Made by a program: the position numbers and the translations under genes. A stretch of DNA of 6,998 nt, taken from an uncultured Clostridia bacterium (GTDB lineage: Bacteria > Bacillota > Clostridia > Christensenellales > UBA1242). Each line of letters begins with the position of its first letter. The stretch's first letter is position 1. The notes under the pieces were generated by a model. It did no database searches. It saw only the letters and a program-made list of their open reading frames with translations, and was not told where the DNA came from. Shown here in pieces: positions 4,437-6,998 of this stretch. The stretch spans positions 1 to 6,998 of the forward strand of contig CAMOCH010000046.1 of NCBI GenBank assembly GCA_946610655.1. Direction: 5' to 3'.

Positions 4437-6016
4437 TGAAAGACATTTTAACAGGTGAAGAAGCAAGAAAAAAACTAAAACTTGGAGTTCAAAAACTTGC
4501 AAGTGTGGTTAAATCAACACTTGGCCCAAAAGGAAGGAATGTGGTTTTGGATAGACCATACGGTTCCCCTCTTATCACCAACGATGGAGTTACTATTGCA
4601 AAAGAAATTGAACTTACTGACACTTTTGAAAATCTTGGTGCAAAACTTATTAAAGAAGCAAGTATAAAAACCAATAACATCGCCGGTGACGGAACAACCA
4701 CAGCCTGTGTTCTTGCTGAAACAATCATAAGTGAAGGCATTAAATATATTGAAGCAGGAGCAAGTCCTCAATCAATAAAAAACGGTCTTGAGAAAAGTTT
4801 ACAAATTATTAAAGAAATCATAAAAATAAATAGTAAACCAATCAAAACAAATGAAGATATTAAAAATATTGCTACAATTTCATCTGCAAGTTCACAAATT
4901 GGTGAACTTATTGCTGCAGCCATTAAAGAAGTTGGTCAAAATGGTTTAATTACTCTCGAAGAAGGTAAATCAAACCACACCACTCTTAAATTTGTTGAAG
5001 GTCTTGAATTTGATAGAGGCATGATTTCTCCATACATGATTACCAACCAAGATAAAAATCAAGCCGAACTTAATAGATGCAAAATTCTTATTACAGACCA
5101 AAAAATAACAAGTGTTAACCAACTTTTGCCAATACTTGAAGAAATCAACAAACAAAATTTGCCAATTTTAATAATTGCCGAAGATTTTGAGCAAGAAGTG
5201 ATTGCTATGCTTGTTGTTAACAAACTTAGAGGCAATCTAAATGCCGTTGCCGTAAAAACCCCATATTTTGGCGACAACAAAACTAACATGATAAAAGACA
5301 TTTGTCTGCTTACTGGCGCAACACTTATTTCAAACAATCAAATTCCACTTGAAGAATGCAAAATTGAACACCTTGGAACAGCAAATAAAATTGTTATAAC
5401 CCAAGATAAAACAACTATTATTGAACCAACAACAAACAATGAAAAAGTTGCACAAACAATATTAAGTTTACAAAATTCATTAACCGATTGCGAAGACGAA
5501 TATAAAAAATCACAACTTGAACAAAGAATTTCAAGACTTAATGGAAAAGCTGCAATAATTTGTGTTGGAGCTCCAACCGAAATTGAAATGCAAGAACAAA
5601 AATTAAGAATTGAAGATGCCATATCTGCAACAAAAGCAAGCAAAGATGGCATTGTTGCTGGTGGTGGCACTGCTCTTCTAAAAACAAAATCTGCTCTTGA
5701 AAAACTAAAAGAATCATCTAATGAAGATGAAAAATATGGCATCGACATAATGCTCAAAACAATCGAAAGCCCAGCAAGACAAATTGCAAAAAATGCATAT
5801 GTTGATGATGGCGTTGTAATAAAAAAGATTATCGAAAACGATAATTCTAACTATGGCTATGATGCAAAATCAAATCAATTTGTTGATATGATAGAAAAAG
5901 GAATTATTGACCCTGCAAAAGTAACAATCTCGGCAATAGAAAGCGCTGTGAGTGTTGCAGCAACAATGTTAACCACTGAATGTATTGTTTGTGATAGTAT
6001 TTTGCAGAAAAATTAG
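4436..6016 (+). CDS. groEL: Chaperonin GroEL (60 kDa), lacking the GGM tail
   Basis: GroEL is the ATP-dependent double-ring chaperonin. The 526-residue product has the TLGPKGRNVVLD nucleotide loop (28-39), NDGVTIAKEIEL (49-60, Asp50), AGDGTTTA (83-90, Asp85), apical EGLEFDRGMISPYM (188-201) and LPILIIAEDFE (242-252), RIEDAISATK with catalytic Asp394 (391-400), GIVAGGGTAL (405-414) and GIIDPAKVT (489-497). All ATP-site residues I can place are present. Differences from typical GroEL are a C-terminus ending in CDSILQKN without Gly-Gly-Met repeats, a one-residue deletion just after the Asp394 helix (ATKASKDGIV against ATRAAVEEGIV), and KTPYFGDNKTN in place of the usual KAPGFGDRRK. The SD GGAGG (4424-4428) sits 7 nt before the ATG, inside the end of groES. 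It is probably the main chaperonin, since groES precedes it in the standard order. Confidence 0.96.
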   Translation: MKDILTGEEARKKLKLGVQKLASVVKSTLGPKGRNVVLDRPYGSPLITNDGVTIAKEIELTDTFENLGAKLIKEASIKTNNIAGDGTTTACVLAETIISEGIKYIEAGASPQSIKNGLEKSLQIIKEIIKINSKPIKTNEDIKNIATISSASSQIGELIAAAIKEVGQNGLITLEEGKSNHTTLKFVEGLEFDRGMISPYMITNQDKNQAELNRCKILITDQKITSVNQLLPILEEINKQNLPILIIAEDFEQEVIAMLVVNKLRGNLNAVAVKTPYFGDNKTNMIKDICLLTGATLISNNQIPLEECKIEHLGTANKIVITQDKTTIIEPTTNNEKVAQTILSLQNSLTDCEDEYKKSQLEQRISRLNGKAAIICVGAPTEIEMQEQKLRIEDAISATKASKDGIVAGGGTALLKTKSALEKLKESSNEDEKYGIDIMLKTIESPARQIAKNAYVDDGVVIKKIIENDNSNYGYDAKSNQFVDMIEKGIIDPAKVTISAIESAVSVAATMLTTECIVCDSILQKN

Positions 6017-6028
6017 TAATTTGCTATA

Positions 6029-6057
6029 TTTAGTACTAAACTTTTTCGCCAAAAAGT
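6029..6057. repeat. Two adjacent dyads after groEL
   Basis: TTTAGTACTAAA (6029-6040) is a perfect 12-bp palindrome. It is followed by a hairpin with arms ACTTTTT (6040-6046) and AAAAAGT (6051-6057) around a CGCC loop. The second stem is AT-rich and has no downstream T-run, so it is not a convincing terminator. It might protect the 3' end of groESL RNA or be a binding site. The rest of the 6017-6110 gap shows nothing recognisable. Confidence 0.35.
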
Positions 6058-6110
6058 GCAAAATATCACATATTTATATCAAAATCATATTAATTTTTAT
6101 AATTTGCAAT

Positions 6111-6141
6111 AAAAAAAGAGTGCATCAGCACTCTTTTATTT
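6111..6141. terminator. Bidirectional terminator between groEL and the coiled-coil gene
   Basis: AAAAGAGTGC (6114-6123) and GCACTCTTTT (6128-6137) form a perfect 10-bp stem with an ATCA loop. Minus-strand transcripts run into seven T (6111-6117); plus-strand transcripts see TTTTATTTATT, a weaker tract. The stop codon of the minus-strand gene (6136-6138) overlaps the stem base. Confidence 0.88.
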
Positions 6142-6933
6142 ATTAATATCTTTCATAATATCTGCAAGTGATATGTCTGGATTAAGAGCTTCATCAAAGT
6201 CAAACACAGAATCATTTTTCTTTTTCTTAGATTTTGGTTCGGTATTTTCTGCAGGTTTAACAGTATAGAAAATTTCATTAATTTTTTCAATAACTTCTTG
6301 TTTTTCTTCTGCAGAAAGTTCTTCACTCTTCTTCTCTTCAACAGCCTTATTAACCTCAACCATAATGCTTTGGTCTTGTTTTTTAGGTCTGCCCCTTTTT
6401 CTAGTTGCACTATCACCAATTTTTAAATTGAACTCAGAAATAAGTTTATTAAATCTATCATCAATATCACTCTTTATTGCATCGTTTAAAGATATTCTTT
6501 CTTTTTCTGAGATATAATTCTTTTCTGCATCAGAAAGAGGCTTTCTGTCCTCAATATATTCACCCAAATTAGATAATGTGTTAATGGTTGCTCGAAGCTC
6601 TTTTGTAAACTCTTCAACAGCGGCCTGCTCGCTACTCTCAAGACTATCAAATAGGCTAGAAAAACGCTCTGAAAGACGAGTTAACCTATCTATCTCAATT
6701 GCACATCTATTCTTGGTAACGTCTTGAATATACTTATTTTTGCGCTCTTCCAAAGTAAGTGCTCTTGTTGACGCTTTATCCTTTTTCTTCAAAGTTGAAA
6801 TTTCATCTAAAAGTGCTGCATTCTCTTTTTTTAGTTTAGCAATTTTATCTTGATATTTGCTAGACTCCAACTCTTTTTCTGTCAATAACTTTGTTATATA
6901 TTCTTCAAGTTCTCTAACTGATTTGTCTGCCAA
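6136..6933 (-). CDS. Coiled-coil protein with an AT-hook-like motif, unknown function
   Basis: The 265-residue protein is not a family I recognise. It is soluble and strongly charged. Residues about 5-55 form a predicted coiled coil (leucines and isoleucines at heptad-like spacing among Lys/Glu). Residues 75-135 are helical, including IEIDRLTRLSERFSSLFDSL. A basic patch RKRGRPKK (178-185) matches the AT-hook core Arg-Gly-Arg-Pro, which in other proteins inserts into the minor groove of AT-rich DNA. A Lys/Glu-rich linker follows, then KSKKKKND and a distinct acidic tail, SVFDFDEALNPDISLADIMK, that may be a docking motif. The start is a TTG at 6933, 7 nt after AAAGGAG; the longer in-frame TTG at 6969 lies upstream of that SD. 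It overlaps the end of the upstream gene by 20 nt. A nucleoid or chromosome-organising role is possible but is inference only. Confidence 0.78.
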   Translation of the reverse strand: MADKSVRELEEYITKLLTEKELESSKYQDKIAKLKKENAALLDEISTLKKKDKASTRALTLEERKNKYIQDVTKNRCAIEIDRLTRLSERFSSLFDSLESSEQAAVEEFTKELRATINTLSNLGEYIEDRKPLSDAEKNYISEKERISLNDAIKSDIDDRFNKLISEFNLKIGDSATRKRGRPKKQDQSIMVEVNKAVEEKKSEELSAEEKQEVIEKINEIFYTVKPAENTEPKSKKKKNDSVFDFDEALNPDISLADIMKDINK

Positions 6934-6998
6934 TTTTTTGCTCCTTTTTTTCTTTGCAAGATTTAACAATAACGTAAATCAAAATACCAATTCCTGCT
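6914..6998 (-). CDS. C-terminal end of an upstream membrane protein (partial)
   Basis: The last 27 codons of an open frame enter from the right edge and end in TAG at 6914-6916. The translation runs from a hydrophobic stretch, AGIGILIYVIV, into a basic tail, KSCKEKKEQKIGRQIS, which looks like a membrane segment followed by a cytoplasmic end. The tail contains the SD of the next gene and overlaps it by 20 nt, an arrangement typical of coupled operon genes. The piece is too short to name, and chance openness of the frame cannot be excluded. Confidence 0.5.
   Translation of the reverse strand, partial: AGIGILIYVIVKSCKEKKEQKIGRQIS

Noticed and set aside
5338..5757. 139-codon open frame on the minus strand inside groEL
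   Set aside because: It is a shadow of groEL codon bias, Ser/Phe/Cys-rich, with no ribosome binding site.
6040..6057. Hairpin after groEL as the groESL terminator
   Set aside because: The stem is AT-rich and there is no T-run after it; the hairpin at 6114-6137 is far better.
1..6998. Recoded TGA (genetic code 4)
   Set aside because: No gene here ends in TGA, but Trp is TGG in the genes checked and all conserved genes are full length without in-frame TGA, so the standard code suffices; the missing TGA stops may be chance.

Overview
The window is AT-rich (roughly 30% G+C by eye) bacterial chromosome. It has strong purine-rich Shine-Dalgarno sites, sigma-A type promoters and SepF, and its ywlE-rpiB pair is in the same order as ywlE-ywlF of Bacillus subtilis. 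Together these point to a low-GC Bacillota (Firmicutes) relative, probably an uncultured and fairly reduced lineage because the conserved proteins are divergent. The standard code fits: Trp is TGG in the genes checked and no gene needs TGA read-through. No mobile element, CRISPR array, tRNA or rRNA was seen.

Layout from left to right. (1) Positions 1-60 carry an almost perfect minus-strand promoter and ribosome binding site for a gene beyond the left edge. (2) Positions 62-1876 hold a minus-strand operon: promoter, ywlE-type low-molecular-weight protein phosphatase, rpiB (overlapping it by 38 nt), then an unknown single-pass membrane protein and a hairpin terminator. (3) A back-to-back promoter drives an unknown 203-residue helical protein on the plus strand (1959-2570). 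(4) A bidirectional terminator at 2560-2597, whose stem contains the stop codons of both convergent genes, separates it from sepF. (5) sepF and, upstream of it, a membrane-anchored protein with a SPOR-like domain lie on the minus strand (2588-3986), forming a likely cell-division pair. (6) A 162-bp divergent control region (3987-4148) separates this pair from groES-groEL on the plus strand (4149-6016). (7) A bidirectional terminator (6111-6141) lies before a minus-strand coiled-coil protein with an AT-hook-like motif (6136-6933). That gene overlaps the last codons of a membrane protein running in from the right edge.

The most unusual part is the 3987-4148 control region. The same 12-bp box lies in opposite orientation in front of both divergent genes, at identical distances (7 bp to the -10, then 23 bp to the start codon). 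On the groES side the box is half of a tandem repeat that runs into a 21-bp near-perfect dyad covering the -10. There is also an 18-bp palindrome just upstream, and no CIRCE element. I read this as a shared, apparently non-HrcA operator linking the chaperonin to the SPOR/SepF side. That is an inference from spacing and symmetry only.
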